Source: Craterostigma plantagineum (taxonomy: Eukaryota; Streptophyta; Magnoliopsida; Lamiales; Linderniaceae). Taken from it: a stretch of DNA of 64,000 bases. The stretch's first letter is position 1; every line of letters begins with the position of its first letter. The DNA lies in assembly GCA_027422505.1 (NCBI GenBank), contig JAPQWV010001401.1:26754-90753 (forward strand). Direction: 5' to 3'. The position numbers were made by a program, and so were the translations under genes. This document shows, piece after piece, positions 10,902 to 24,027 of the stretch. The notes under the pieces are model-generated. The model did not search any database. It was not told where the DNA came from and saw nothing but the letters and a program-made list of their open reading frames with translations.

Positions 10902-13738
10902 ATGCAACGTCCTGGATTTAATTTCCATGAAGATCCACCGTCGAGGATCATTGGACAGTTCTTGAATGAGCAGAGAGCAAATGGTGGTGATGTAACCCTT
11001 GACATGGATCTTGAAATGAATGAGTTGCGCAATGATCGTATCAGCCAAAGGAATTCGCAGCCCCAAAGGGAATCATACGAAGACCCTCACAAAAACGATA
11101 CCTTGAATCCCAAGGAGCCAAGAGTTTCTTTCCAGGCGCAGAGTCCAAGCACGGTCGATATTAAACCTGACGAACCAGAAAACAAGAGTGGCGAAAAAGA
11201 TTCTTCATCAGACGAATCAGAGAACCGAAGGGAAAGAATTTCGAACATCATGGGCACACAAAATCATGGTCATGGCACTGGTGCAGAGGGTCAGGCTTTA
11301 AGGTGTACCTCAGTTCGTCGAAGATTCAGTCAGCTGGGCAGGCTCAAGACACAGTCTAGGCTGGCCGACCCACCTGAGGTTCTTCCTCAGAGAAAATCTG
11401 GGATGATCAAATCTGGCCCGATTCGATCGGGGATGTTGGGCAGGGCCTCGGGCGTGTTGGGTAAAGCTGCTGAAGAGGAAGAGGACGACCCACTGTTTGA
11501 TGAGGATCTCCCCGATGAATATACTAAGTCCAAGTTCGACGCTTTGGTTATCTTAGAATGGATTAGCCTCGTATTGATAGTGACTGCTTTGGCGTCTACT
11601 CTCGCCATCTCAAAGTGGAAGCGACAGAAGCTTAGGGGTCTCAGCCTTTGGAAATGGGAGGTTCTGATCCTCGTGTTGATTTGTGGGAGGTTGGTTTCAG
11701 GTTGGGGCATCAGAGTAGTCGTCTTCTGCATAGAGAGGAACTTTGTGATGAGGAAAAGAATACTGTACTTCGTCTATGGAGTGAGAAAGGCAGTTCAGAA
11801 CTGCTTGTGGCTGGGCCTTCTCTTAATCGCTTGGCATTCCATGTTCGATCAGAGAGTTGAGGGCAGCAATAAGTTCCTTAGGTATGTTGACAAGTTCATG
11901 GTGTGCCTCTTGGTGGGGACGCTGCTTTGGCTGGTCAAGACCCTCATAGTCAAAGTGCTCGCCTCTTCGTTCCACGTCAGCACCTTCTTCGACCGTATAC
12001 AAGAGTCTCTGTTCAATCAGTACGTGATCAAGACCCTATCGGGCCCACCACTGATAGAGATCAAGAACCACCAGGAAGAAGAAGATAGGACGATGGCTGA
12101 GGTATGGAGACTTCAAAATGCGGGCGTTACTTTGCCGCCTGAGCTGAGGGCGTCGGCTTTGCCACCGAGGCCACTAAAATCGCTGAGCTTCAAGGTCTCG
12201 GGGAACATGGCCAAAGATCAAGAGGACCAGGGCATATCGATAGATCAGCTTCACAGATTAAATCACAAGAATGTTTCTGCGTGGAAGATGAAACGATTGA
12301 TGAAGGTCGTCAAGAATGGGCTTCTGACCACATTGGACGAACAGGTTGTTGATAGCTCACAAGGGGATGAGGCTGCGACGCAGATTAAGAGTGAAGTTGA
12401 GGCCAAATGTGCAGCCAGGAAAATATTCCGTAACGTTGCCAAACCTGGATCCAAGTAAGCTCTATTTTCCTCCTTCTGATATAATATAGAACATATCGAT
12501 GCCATTATCAGATTTTCGTGTATAGAGAAGGGCCATAATATATACTTCATCATTGCAGGTTCATCCATCTTCATGATCTGATGCGTTTCTTGCCAGAAGA
12601 CGAGGCAGTCAAAACCCTGCACCTGATAGAAAATGAAAAGATAAGTAAAGCATCCCTGAAAAACTGGGTGGTACGTAACAAACTCTCTATTTCAGAGTCA
12701 GACCAATCGAGCTTCAACATGACTGATGCACTAATGAGTAATGCCATGCTAATCCATTCATTTGTTTCCGTAGGTCAATGCATTTATAGAACGAAAAGCT
12801 CTTGCCTTGACCTTGAACGATACGAAAACAGCTGTCAACACACTTCACCGCATCATTAATGTTATAGTAGGCTTGATCATCTTGATCATTTGCCTGGTCA
12901 TTCTGGACATTTCAACTGGCAAGTTTCTGCTATACATCAGCTCTCAGATCGTAGTCGTGGCATTCATATTCGGGAACACCCTCAAAACCATATTCGAAGC
13001 CATCATATTCGTCTTTGTAATGCATCCTTTCGATGTTGGAGATCGCTGTGAGGTCGACGGGGTCCAGGTAAGCAATCATATAGACACATATAGTCACAAT
13101 CAATAATCATGTCCATACCTATAATAATAATAATATCATCATCATTATCAGATGGTTGTGGAAGAAATGCACATCATGACTACCGTGTTTCTGAGATACG
13201 ACAACCAGAAAATCTTCTATCCAAATGTAACCCTAGCGACAAAGCCCATCGGTAACTTCTACCGAAGCCCTGACATGGGTGACTCTGTTGAGTTCGCCGT
13301 GCACATCACCACGCCAGCAGAGAAGATCGGTATCATGAAGCAGCGAATAATTAGGTAAAAACCACAAAACACAGTCGATTTCACATTCATACTCAGAATT
13401 CATCGTTCCTTTCTCTAACGCTGCAAAAATCATAAATTTAACGCAGCTACATTGAGAAGAAGAGCGATTATTGGTACCCAGAGCCTGCCGTGGTTCTGAT
13501 GAACTTGGATGGTTTGAACTTAGTGAAGCTCGCCGTGTGGATGAGGCATCGAATGAACCACCAAAACATGGGAGACAAATGGAAGAGAAGAGCCCTTTTG
13601 ATTGAAGAGATGGTTGAAATATTCAAAGAGCTCGACATTGAGTACCGTCTCTATCCGATCGACGTTAATGTCCGAGCACTGCCGACATCCACCAGGCTAC
13701 CTCCTTCGTGGGCGGCCACTGCACCGCCGGGCAACTAG
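10902..13738 (+). CDS. Mechanosensitive ion channel, MscS-like (MSL4/5/6/8/10 group)
   Basis: Exons 10902-12454, 12559-12670, 12774-13067, 13152-13354 and 13447-13738 join cleanly to 817 residues. The N-terminal part carries EDPPSRIIGQFL and an acidic stretch. Six hydrophobic segments follow, for example LEWISLVLIVTALAS, VLILVLICGRLVSGW and FMVCLLVGTLLWLV. A long cytosolic loop has KNVSAWKMKRLM, and the pore-lining and beta region includes VFVMHPFDVGDRCEVDGVQ and TVFLRYDNQKIFYPN. MSL6-type proteins usually have some 70-80 more residues before EDPPS. Here a stop lies shortly upstream of the ATG, so either this copy is shorter or an upstream exon is missing from my model. The product is expected in the plasma membrane, releasing anions under membrane tension. 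Confidence 0.92.
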
Positions 13739-14219
13739 CCGATCGACGGTGGCGCAGCTCAGCTTAGAAGAAACATTTTTGAAGCTTAGTTAATAAGAGC
13801 ATAGTATTTATTTTTTGTAATGTATTGAATGGACCAAAGTGCCCTTTTCTTCAGAGTTTAATTATTTCAGTGGGTGTAATCTGCCAATATGACTTTTAAC
13901 GGCGGCAAAGTATAAATAAGTTATTCAAGGGTACTTCGCAATATATGTCTGATTCAAGGGTGCAATATGAAAATTGTTACTATAAATATCATGTTTTTTG
14001 TTATTGATAAACAATTCCCAGTTCCTCCACTCGGTCATCTTTGTCCTCTTTCCCAAACGTCAGATACTCAGAGTCTTCACAAAACACACAAACAGACATG
14101 GATTGATGCGCTGTTCTAAGATGAAATAATTCGATTTTAATATCCGTGTAGCTGATTGATACCTATTTATTGATTCTGTGGCGTGGCGCTGAGCAATCTT
14201 TATCAGAATCGGCAATTTA
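13739..14219. other. Intergenic region
   Basis: AT-rich spacer between two genes on the same strand. Nothing recognised. Confidence 0.5.
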
Positions 14220-16698
14220 ATGATGGCAATGAAGAGACGTGGAACGGGTACGGGGTCGGCGATCGTTGATGTTTGGAAACGCGAGCTGGGAGAACTCTCC
14301 GCTCGGAATTTCTGTCACCGCCTAGTCGCTTCTGAGGTTTATTTCCATATTATTCGTTTCTTTCACGCGTTTATTCTCAAATTCCCTCGTTTCTTTGTTG
14401 CTTCTCGAAGTTATGTATTTTGTGCGCTGATTGCATGTGCCTTTAGGGGGTTTTTTCGTGCGTGGTATTGTGCGGTGGTGTAGGAGATGCCTTTAGGTGT
14501 GATCAGTCGGTTGGTTTAGATTGTAATCGAGTTTATTTTCTTTGTGAAAGGAGATTTTAACTTCACGTATATTGTCTTGTATTTTGGGAAGCACCATACC
14601 CGTATAATAACTTTCGACTACCAAAGAAACAATTTTTAAGGCATTCGTGGTTATATCCTTGCAACCTGGGTCAATTTTTTGTGCATAAATGTTATTTTAT
14701 TAAATAAATCCAGCTTTTCTAGTCTGCGAGCTCAATGAAATATGATCTTGCTGCTGTTTTTACAGAATAATGTGACCTGTATGTTCAGTAATTGTCTGTA
14801 CCTTTTATGGATATTAATGTAGTTATCCTTGCTAAAATGAACATTTCTTTTATAGTTTTCGAATTTTCTGATTATTTCTGGGACATACTTGATGGTGTGT
14901 TTCTTGCGTTTGTTGTGTCCAGGATCTTGTGCTTCGATTTGACATCCTACACAAGCTAGACAAACATCAAGGTTGTGTAAACACTCTCAGCTTCAACGCC
15001 ACTGGTGATATTCTTGTGTCGGGTTCTGATGACAAGAGGGTTATTTGCTGGAATTGGGAGACTGGTCGAGTTCAGCTCTTATTTCACTCCGGCCATCATA
15101 ACAATGTTTTCCACGCAAAATTCATGCCTTATACCAATGATAGAAGCATTGTTACATGTGCTGCTGATGGACAGGTGATTATTTTTCTCGTGATGTCTGT
15201 TTCTGTTCGCTCATCTTGGCTGAGCTGAAGCTTACTTTTTAAAATTTGATTCTCATGGAGTTGAGATTTTACATTCAGGTGAGACTCGCTCAGATTCTCG
15301 AAGGTGGAAAAGTTGAGACCACATTGCTGGCAAAGCATCGTGGGCGTGCACAGAAACTAGTCATTGAACCGGGAAGTTCTCATGTTTTCTATACCTGCGG
15401 AGATGACGGGTTGGTTCAGCGTGTGAGTTCATTAACTTGAACACGAAAAAGCAGTTCAAAGTTCTTTTTTCTTATAAGGATTATATGGTCTTTTTGTATA
15501 AAAAAAAAAACTTATCTCAAGAATTGAATTTTCTACTGCCTAACGATGTGTACAGATTGATCTGAGAACTGGAAATGCCACACACTTTCTAACTTGCCGT
15601 GGCAAACCTAGCGAGAGACATCGTCATTTGTCAGCCATCAGTCTCAATGCAATTGACATGGCAAGAAATCCTAATCTCTTATCCGTTGGTGGGTCAGATC
15701 AATTCGCTCGGTTATATGACATTCGCAAGACGAAGTGGGATGCATCTTCTGATTTGGACAGGCCCGTCGACTTCTTCTGCCCCCCACATTTGATCGATGA
15801 CAAGCACGTGGAAATAACTGGGTTGGCATTCTCTGACCAGAACGAACTTCTCGTGTCCTACATTAACGAGTTTATCTACCTTTTCGCCAGCGATATGGGA
15901 CTAGGGCCTGAACCCAATTTCACTTCGCAAGGCCACAATGGCATCAATGAAGCTGATGATACATCTCTTGCGAGCTCCGAAAACAATGCAAAAGCTGCTC
16001 CACAGGCCTACAAAGGGCATCGAAACTGTGAGACTGTGAAGGGTGTGAATTTCTTCGGGCCCAAAAGCGAGTACGTCGTCAGTGGATCAGACTGCGGTCG
16101 AATCTTCATTTGGAAGAAAAAGGGTGGGCAGCTTATTCGCGTCATGGAAGCAGATAAGGAAATAGTGAACTGCATCGAATCCCATCCTCACGATACAGTG
16201 CTTGCAAGCAGTGGATTAGAGCATGATGTCAAAGTATGGGTTCCAAAGTCCGTTGATAGAGCTTCCCTGCCCACAAACATTCAAAAGGTTTGGACATTTC
16301 TTTTCGTTAACGTTCTGTCCATCAATTTCTCGAATTCTTGCTTGAAATAAAGAGATGAGCGTCCACATAAGTAGATCGTCGAAATTGTATTCAAGTATTA
16401 CCCTTCTACTCTCATGTTCGATCGAAGAAATCGTACTTTTATAACCCTAACACGATGTTTCGACTTTCAGCGTAGACCAAGGCCAAAGGTGTGGATGCAC
16501 AGTATGGGATCGCCCGAGGAGCTCATGTTTCGATTATTATCCGTTCAGAGGCAAATGGGAAACTTGTCTCAGGGCGGAGAAGATAGTACTGATCTGTTTC
16601 AGTTTCTTCTGTCCTTCGAAAACTATAACAACGGTTCTTCAGACGAAGACGACGAAGAAGAAGAAGAAGATACAGCGAACACTGAAGGCTCGTCTTGA
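14220..16698 (+). CDS. DCAF8-type WD40 protein (CUL4-DDB1 substrate receptor)
   Basis: Exons 14220-14336, 14923-15174, 15279-15422, 15556-16287 and 16471-16698 join in phase to 490 residues. The short first exon (MMAMKRRGTG...VDVWKRELGEL) and the WD repeats that follow match the plant DCAF8/WDR42 group. Repeats can be seen in HQGCVNTLSFNATGDILVSG, VICWNWE, FARLYDIRKTKWD, YVVSGSDCGRIFIWKK and VLASSGLEHDVKVW. The C-terminus is very acidic (DEDDEEEEEDT). These proteins present substrates to the CUL4-DDB1 ubiquitin ligase; the substrate is not known. The first intron is the longest at 586 bases. A second ATG three bases after the first is an equally likely start. The gene converges on the MFS gene, with 201 bases between stop codons. 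Confidence 0.92.
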
Positions 16699-16899
16699 CT
16701 TAATTCGGTATGTTGTGTTGTAAATAGAGAACAAGCATTAAGAGTGTCAGCAAATCTATCAAGTTATTGTTCAATATGAATACACTTAGTACTACCATAT
16801 TCTTAAATGAAAGAATAATCGTCTTCGTAACATATATTGAGATATACATTATAAGAGCCATTTACTTCTCTCTATATATATACATATTTCGTCGAACGA

Positions 16900-19659
16900 T
16901 CAAGCCAAGAGGCAGGGTTCGCTTAGGGTTCTGCCTCGCAACAGCGGTCGAATCTTTATCACCGTGCTCAGAACGAAACCGACGAACTGCATCGTTTTTT
17001 TTTTTTTTGTAAGAAAGAAATTTCAGAAAACTAAGTATAGTCTGGCCGAATAATTGAATGAAAACCTGTATGTATTAATTACTTTACTTACCCATGCAAG
17101 CCCCACGCAGAGAATGCTGAAACCCGGGAAATAAAAAGGCGCGCCGTCCGACAAAAACAGAGCAGAAAGAGGGCTGTAAATGATCGGAGATATGACGTTT
17201 GCGAAGGACGTTACGCCCATCAAACAACCTTGAGCAATGCCTTGCTCGTAAGGCCCGACGTGTTTCGATATGATGCATCGTATCTGCGCCGTAAAAATAT
17301 GTTCCTTTTTCGGTCTCCGTTCTCATAAAAAAGACACAGGATAATATCTATCGTGTTAGAAAACTCACGCTTGGACTCGCTAGGAAGAGAAAGATCCCCA
17401 AAAACGCCGAAGCGTAAGGCACCGACGGCGCCCATGCTACGCTGTCGAGCAGCATCTGTAATAGTCGATATTTGCCCCGTCAACGTAATGAATAACCGTT
17501 GGCAAATCGTAATTAGAAAGACCTATGGTGGAATAATGGCGGGCAATACATACATTCAATAATCCGGCGAATAGCCCTACGCAGAGCAACGTCTCCTCTC
17601 CGAGAAGTGGGCCGAGCAAAGGCATTAAAACCATCTGTAGATAGAGCGCGACGAATATAAGCCAAAAAAAAAAAGCGAACTTTTCTGCGGGAAAGTAATC
17701 GTTAAGACTTGAGATAGATATGGGGGCTTACGTTCGATATAGTCGCGGCGACGTACGTAATAAGCCATATATCAGCAAACTGGTCTTTTTGAAAGTGGAA
17801 GCGCGCTTTCAAGTAATACTGCAAATAATAACACGTTCGCCGCCGCAATTTCGACCGTTCCATAGATATACGGCGCAAGCAAATTTACGATAATCGCAGA
17901 AACGCAATAATAGCCGACGCAATTTTTTTCATACCATTAAGAACGACTGAATCCCCGCCTCGGCCAGGCTGTTGAAGAACGCGACGACGGATACCAACGA
18001 CACCGTAAAACTGCGCAAGAATTTTTTTTTTAAAAAAAAAAAAGACAGACGAAAGGTTAGCTAAAGTTCCAACTACGTAAGAGAGAAAGAAAGAGCCTTA
18101 AACGTGTTAGTTCGTCTTATTTTATTACCTACTCCTAAGCAGGCGAATAATTTCCTTTGGCAGCGAAATTTTGGCGATCAAGTCCGCGCTTTCTTGATTG
18201 GCTTCGCCGGCCGCCGCCGTCAATATGGGCCGCTCCAACTCTCCGGCGCCGCCGTCTCCGGCGGCTGGCTTGTCGGCTAAGAAGACTTTCATGTAGACGG
18301 CGGCGACGACTGAGGAAACGGCGGCCGTCTGATAAATTCGAGCGGTGGGAAGCAGACGAGCGGCTAAGGTTCCACAAACAGTTGCGGCGGAAACTACGCC
18401 GGACAAAAGCCCAAACGCCGACACGCGCTTTCCTTCAGATACGTTGTCGGCCTATATTTGTATGCATATAATTAGTTATGTCTGAATTTTTTTTCCTGGG
18501 TTTGGGAAGAATTTTAGCTTTAATTTAATTACCAGGTAACTGAGTGAAAGGCAAATGATGCCGCCGTCGGTGACCATGGCGGTGAGCGTCCTCACGGCGT
18601 AGTAAATGTAGAAAAACTCAGTCGTCCTCTTTACTGCTAGTATCACTGCATGCGTGCCACGTGTACATTTAATAGTTAGGATTTGGAAGTATAGAATACT
18701 CGAATAATTAAGGAGAATCTGCGTCCGAAATTCTTTATTAGTAGTATTATAATTACCGAATGGAATTATTGAGAGGGTCAAAGGAATGGTGAGCATGACT
18801 TTCCGGCCGTACTTGTCGGACAAATTTCCGATCAACGGCATCATAATCACCGAGCCTACGCCGGCAATCTGTTTATATTATATTATTCACCAACATTCAA
18901 CGGTATATTAGTAATTAGATTTTGATTTTACTTAATTGACAATTTTTTATTGGAACTGTTCACTTTGGTGAGCACCCACTAATATCGGCAAGAAAATGGA
19001 ATGAATGGTTGGGATGTCATCTGTTATGTAGGGTTATTACAAGATTGCATTTTAAATCTTAGTACTTCAGTTGAGATAAAAAATGGGTTAGGACGAATAT
19101 ATGCATTTCATCACCATCCATTAGACGTGTGACATATAATCCCATATTATTCCAATATTTTACGACCTCTCACCCAACTAGTAATTCGTCAATTTAAACA
19201 CCAACCAACCCTCTGCATGATACGAGTATGGCCCACGCCCCAATAACTTAAATTAAAAAAAAAAAGAAACTAAAAATAGATTATCCGCTTCCGCTTTTTT
19301 TATCTTCGTGGAAAAAAAAAAAAAACCCTTTAAAACGTTAAAAGCACTTTCGTAATTAAGAGATGTTTCCGAAACTATATGCACCATAGGAAAATACTAG
19401 CAATGATCTAAAACTATATATATGTATTATTAGACGCATTAATAAAATAAAAGGTAGTTTCCAACATAAAAGAAGAGAAGAAGATTCGTTATACCGCTTG
19501 TTGAAAACCAGTGAGATAAATGGCGAGCGAGCACTCGTCTTGCCCAGGGCAGACAGCCTCCATGGTGACGTCAGCAATGGTCGGATTCACCACCAACGAT
19601 GCAAAGTTCGATAGGAAAACGGTCACAAATATGTGTATAACATTCTTCCAAATCTCCAT
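16900..19659 (-). CDS. MFS transporter, MEE15 / hippocampus-abundant-transcript-like, copy A
   Basis: Ten exons: 19659-19495, 18868-18757, 18645-18533, 18451-18129, 18010-17935, 17818-17732, 17634-17554, 17455-17369, 17283-17092 and 16986-16900. They join in phase to 440 residues. The MFS signature between TM2 and TM3 is GNLSDKYGRK. Typical segments are FVTVFLSNFASLVVNPTIAD, FGLLSGVVSAATVCGTLAAR and YYLKARFHFQKDQFAD. The group resembles bacterial tetracycline-type antiporters. In Arabidopsis MEE15 belongs here; substrates are unclear. A fuller open frame starts 15 codons upstream (19704), but the shorter start aligns with copy B. Exon 9 (192 bases) equals three separate exons in copy B. Confidence 0.9.
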
Positions 19660-20796
19660 CTTTGATCTTGTTTTTCTTCTCTTTACTATATATGTTCTTT
19701 CCAACTTAAATTATTACCACCTTCGATATATATCTCTCTCCGTCAAGAATAAGCCAACCCTTTTTGGCTTACGATCAGTGAGAGGTAATTAATAAAAAAA
19801 TAATGTATTAGATAAATTGAAGATCAATGGCAATGAAATGATTGGATGATGTGATGATGAGTTTGAAGTAGAATGAATGGAGTTGGATATTTATATAGAG
19901 CGTCGTAGGGGCTCACCAAATGTTTATGAATAAGCATACTTTTCGTACGTATAAATGCCGCGTTATTACCTATGGTTAATATTTAAAAATTTTATATGTA
20001 TGTATGCATATATAAAGCCAAGTCTCTCTCTGTAATATTGTGGAGCAGTGAGATGACTGATTATTTTGTTGACCATCACGCTTAGTGTTGGACTTTTACA
20101 TCTTATTAATCGAAAGGGTTGGTGAGCTGAAATGTTAGGCTTTTCCACGAATGTGCTTTGTATATATATAATTCTCAACGCTGTATATACTATTCAACGT
20201 GCTAGTTGTTCATTTATTGGCGCACTAGAAGAATGAAGAAAGTTTCAAAGTCTCGTTATTTCACTTTTGTTTTTCACTTTTTGTCTTCTCATATATGATG
20301 CAGATAGATGATAATTTTTATTCGGCGGGCTTGATTAAAATATGTACCCATCCCTCAAACCAATTGCTCTTTTTGTCCTATCCAAACTAGGGTTTCATGG
20401 GGGTTTTTGTTTTATTATTGTCACGCATATTCAATTTTTGTGAATGAGCAGGTTCTGATAAAATGGTTCTAGAGATAAGATTGACGTGTCATTCTTGTAT
20501 ATGTTATTTCATGCTTTGGCATTTTCTTTCTACCTTTGTCGAGATTGTATTAATCGATCACGGACTTATGTGCTCTCCCTTATATAATTTATATACGTGT
20601 TCTTCCAAATATATTAGATATGATTGGCATTAATAAAAAATATATCCAAAAAGATAATTTTATTTATTGTGTGGTGAGAAGCTTGGGTTCAATTTCGATC
20701 TGATATTTTTGTAGTCAAGACTTTGTATAAGTAGGTAAAAGCCTATCAGGCAAAACTACACATCAAAGTACAATGAGATACTTGGTCATTCCAACC

Positions 20797-20856
<60 letters not shown>

Positions 20857-20882
20857 ATATATATACATATATATATATATTA
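20797..20882. repeat. (CTAT)n followed by (TA)n microsatellite
   Basis: About 14 CTAT units run straight into a TA-rich tract. Confidence 0.95.
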
Positions 20883-21232
20883 TTAATTAATATGACGAAG
20901 GCATTTTTGGACAATGAACTTAACAATGCGTAGACAAGTGGAACAATGTTAATGATTTTGAGATCGATCAAGGATGGTTTTGTTTGTTTGATTGTAGTTA
21001 GGCAATGAGTCACTTTTAATCATCAGATCTCGAACTAATTATGTACTCGAAGCCTCTAATATAATTCCAAAATTTGCCACTGTTTCTATCTGAATGATTG
21101 TCTTATTCAAATAACTTAAAATATATATAGTACCAATCATGAAATAAATATAAAATGGATGACCAATCGAAATGAAGTCCACCTTTCCTAATTGGGCCGG
21201 CGGTCAAACTAGAGAGTTCATACGTTGCAAGG

Positions 21233-21256
21233 TCTCTCTCTCTCTCTCTCTCTCTC
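21233..21256. repeat. (CT)n microsatellite
   Basis: An uninterrupted run of 12 CT units. Confidence 0.95.
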
Positions 21257-21387
21257 AATTAGGTATCTGTACGGAATCAAAAGGGTTGACATTAGCCTTG
21301 GTAAAAACATGACGTAACTTCTGTTATTTGACAAAATTCATAGATAATTAATGTATTAGCGATGCTCGATATGTTGGTCAATTAATA

Positions 21388-21625
21388 TACTTCTTCCGTC
21401 CCAAAAGTTTTTGTACATTTTACTAAATCGGGCGTCCCACCTCTTTTGTACATTTCCTTATTTAGCAAAAAAACTATCACAAACAATCAATATAATAATA
21501 TTAAATATTCTTAAAAGACGTGCCAAAATATACACTTTTTTACCTTTCCAACACACTACATTATTAAAATATTCAGTTTCTTAAAACCCGTGCAATGTAC
21601 AAAATGCAATGGGACAAAAGGAGTA
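21388..21625. mobile_element. Stowaway-like MITE 1
   Basis: About 238 bases. The left end TACTTCTTCCGTCCCA and the inverted right end TACTCCTTTTGTCCCA match the CTCC-TCCGTCCC terminal repeats of Stowaway (Tc1/mariner) MITEs that target TA. The interior, with TTTCCTTATTTAGC and ATTCTTAAAAGACGTG, is nearly the same as in the element at 51761-52007, so both are one family. No transposase is encoded. Confidence 0.8.
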
Positions 21626-22383
21626 GTTATTTTTGACAAAATCCCACTATTACTATTAGTATTGATTTGGCCGTTACAATAGTTAAAAATTAGCGGTACT
21701 ACGGGAACTATATACGACGTGGATTACAAAGATTCTTTCAAGCATTTTTTATAATAATATATTAAAAATAACGACCCTTTTATACCAATAACAAAGATTA
21801 AACATTTAAACTAGTAGGCAAGAAGATATCAATGATCGTGGAAATGAATGTCATTATCTATAATATATAATATATGTACTTCTCTCTAATTAATTTCAGA
21901 TAAAATGTCCATTTTGGAATAGTAAGAGTTTCAAGCTGCCTTCTCACCCCACGAAAACCGTAGACTTTTTCGTGGTAAAATGCAGTGGATGAATATAATA
22001 TCTACCGAATCCTTTTAATTATTCAAGCACAAACTAATCAAAACGAAGGTGCAGCAAACGCGTATTATATGATTTAAGTGGGTAGGCAATAAGATATGTA
22101 TAATAATATGTCAAAGGTAAGCGGCAAAAGATAAATAAATTACTAGTTTATAATTGGCAATGACTAAAAGTTAGGCAGAATACGATAATAGACGTTGTCG
22201 CTAAAATAAAATGGACTTGGTCATAGTCTTCTTGATAGTCCGTGTTATGAGCTGGAGAGTAAGAACAATAATGTATCGATATATAATATTGTCGATATTA
22301 CATATATATTATGTTACAGTCTTTTTTCACTAGGACTAGAAGAATTATTCATAAGTGAAATAAAAGACCTAAATAGTGTTTTC

Positions 22384-23224
22384 CTAGTCGTTTGTGGCTC
22401 TGCTGCTTCGCGAGGTATTGGGAACAAGGTTCATGATGAGGCTCAGCAAGAAGCCAATAAGCTGCACTTATATGTATACATATATTCGAAATCGAATAAT
22501 TAGAAAATTAAATTGAAATATGTAATAAAAAATATGTTCCGTGTATGGAATCAAAAAACGAAGAATTATAGATAGTTACCGAAGACAAGCCTACAGAAAG
22601 AATGCTGAAACCTTGGTAATGGAAGGGAGCATCCTCGCCAAGAAACCAAGCTATTATATATACGAACGAAACGATGTCGATCAATAGATGAAATCATTAT
22701 TAGATGATCACTGGAAAATTATAAAAATGGATCACTAAGTATGCCAATTTTCGATGTGGTTCACTATGTTTGCTAGTTCAAAACTAGGTCACTAAGTATG
22801 CATATAAACAAAATTGGGTCTCTGACCTCTTTTTTCTTATTAGACATACTTACTGACCCAAATTTGTAACTATATTCATACTTAGTGACCTAGTTTTGTA
22901 ACTAGTGATACAATGTTGTTATTATATACATACTTAGTGATCTAGTTTTGTAACTTGCAAACATAGTGACCCAAAATAAAAAAATGGTATACTTAGTGAG
23001 TAGTGACCCATTTTTATAATTTTGCCTCACGGGAAAATTATATTATTAAGGTTGTTTATTGATCACTAAACAACCTTAATAATATAATTTCTAACACATA
23101 GAAGAGTATAAATTATACCTGAAAGAGGGCTAAAAATCAGTGGCGATATGAGGTTTGCGAGTGCTGATGTGCCTAAAAGGCATCCTTGTGCCAGTCCCTA
23201 ATGCACAATTATAACCTTAATTGA

Positions 23225-23275
<51 letters not shown>

Positions 23276-23974
23276 ACAGCATGATATATCTCTATAATTA
23301 CCTGCTCATTCGGCCCGACGTGCTTTGATACTATGTTGTTCAACTTGCGAACACATAGACTAGACGGTTAAGTTAGTCAAACAGATATAAATATATATAT
23401 ATATATTATATATATGTAATAATAATTGACAAAAATAAGAACAATAATAGTGGTAATATTTTTCTCTTACTACTCACGTTAGGGGTCGAAAGGAAAGTGA
23501 AGAAACCAAATATGCAGAAGCATAGGGTACCCAGCTTGCCCATGCTATGCTGTCGAGAAACATCTGCATTATTTACCCAATCACCTAAACTCAATATTCA
23601 TAATCAATAATGATGTAATATACATATATATGAGAAACCTCTAGCATGATGTAATAATGCATACGCTTAGAAATCCAGCAAATTGTCCAACAGAGACCAA
23701 TATCTCCTCCCCAACAAAGGAACCCAATGTGGGCACGAAGACCATCTGCAAAATTAGTCGATGCTTATATAATTGAGATCGAGGACGATTATCAAATCTT
23801 TCTAATGAAATTAAATAATACAAGAGATTGGATGAAGAAGAAGGAATATATACGTTAGATAAAGTAGCTCCAACGTAAGTAACGAGCAACACATCGGCAA
23901 ACTGATCTTTCCCAAAATGGAATCTTGCCTTCAAGTAATACTGTGGCAGCAAACACATAGACAAAAGAAAATAT

Positions 23975-24027
<53 letters not shown>

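Larger units (their letters stand above)
19660..22383. other. Long AT-rich spacer between the tandem MFS genes
   Basis: About 2.7 kb without a gene. It holds a CTAT/TA microsatellite, a CT run and one Stowaway-like MITE, listed separately. No open frame has protein-family character. Confidence 0.6.

Noticed and set aside
18157..18471. 104-codon plus-strand frame rich in Arg
   Set aside because: It is the GC-rich antisense of exon 4 of MFS copy A.
23225..24022. Regular repeats resembling an array
   Set aside because: They are plain TTA and GA microsatellites with no spacers, so not CRISPR-like.
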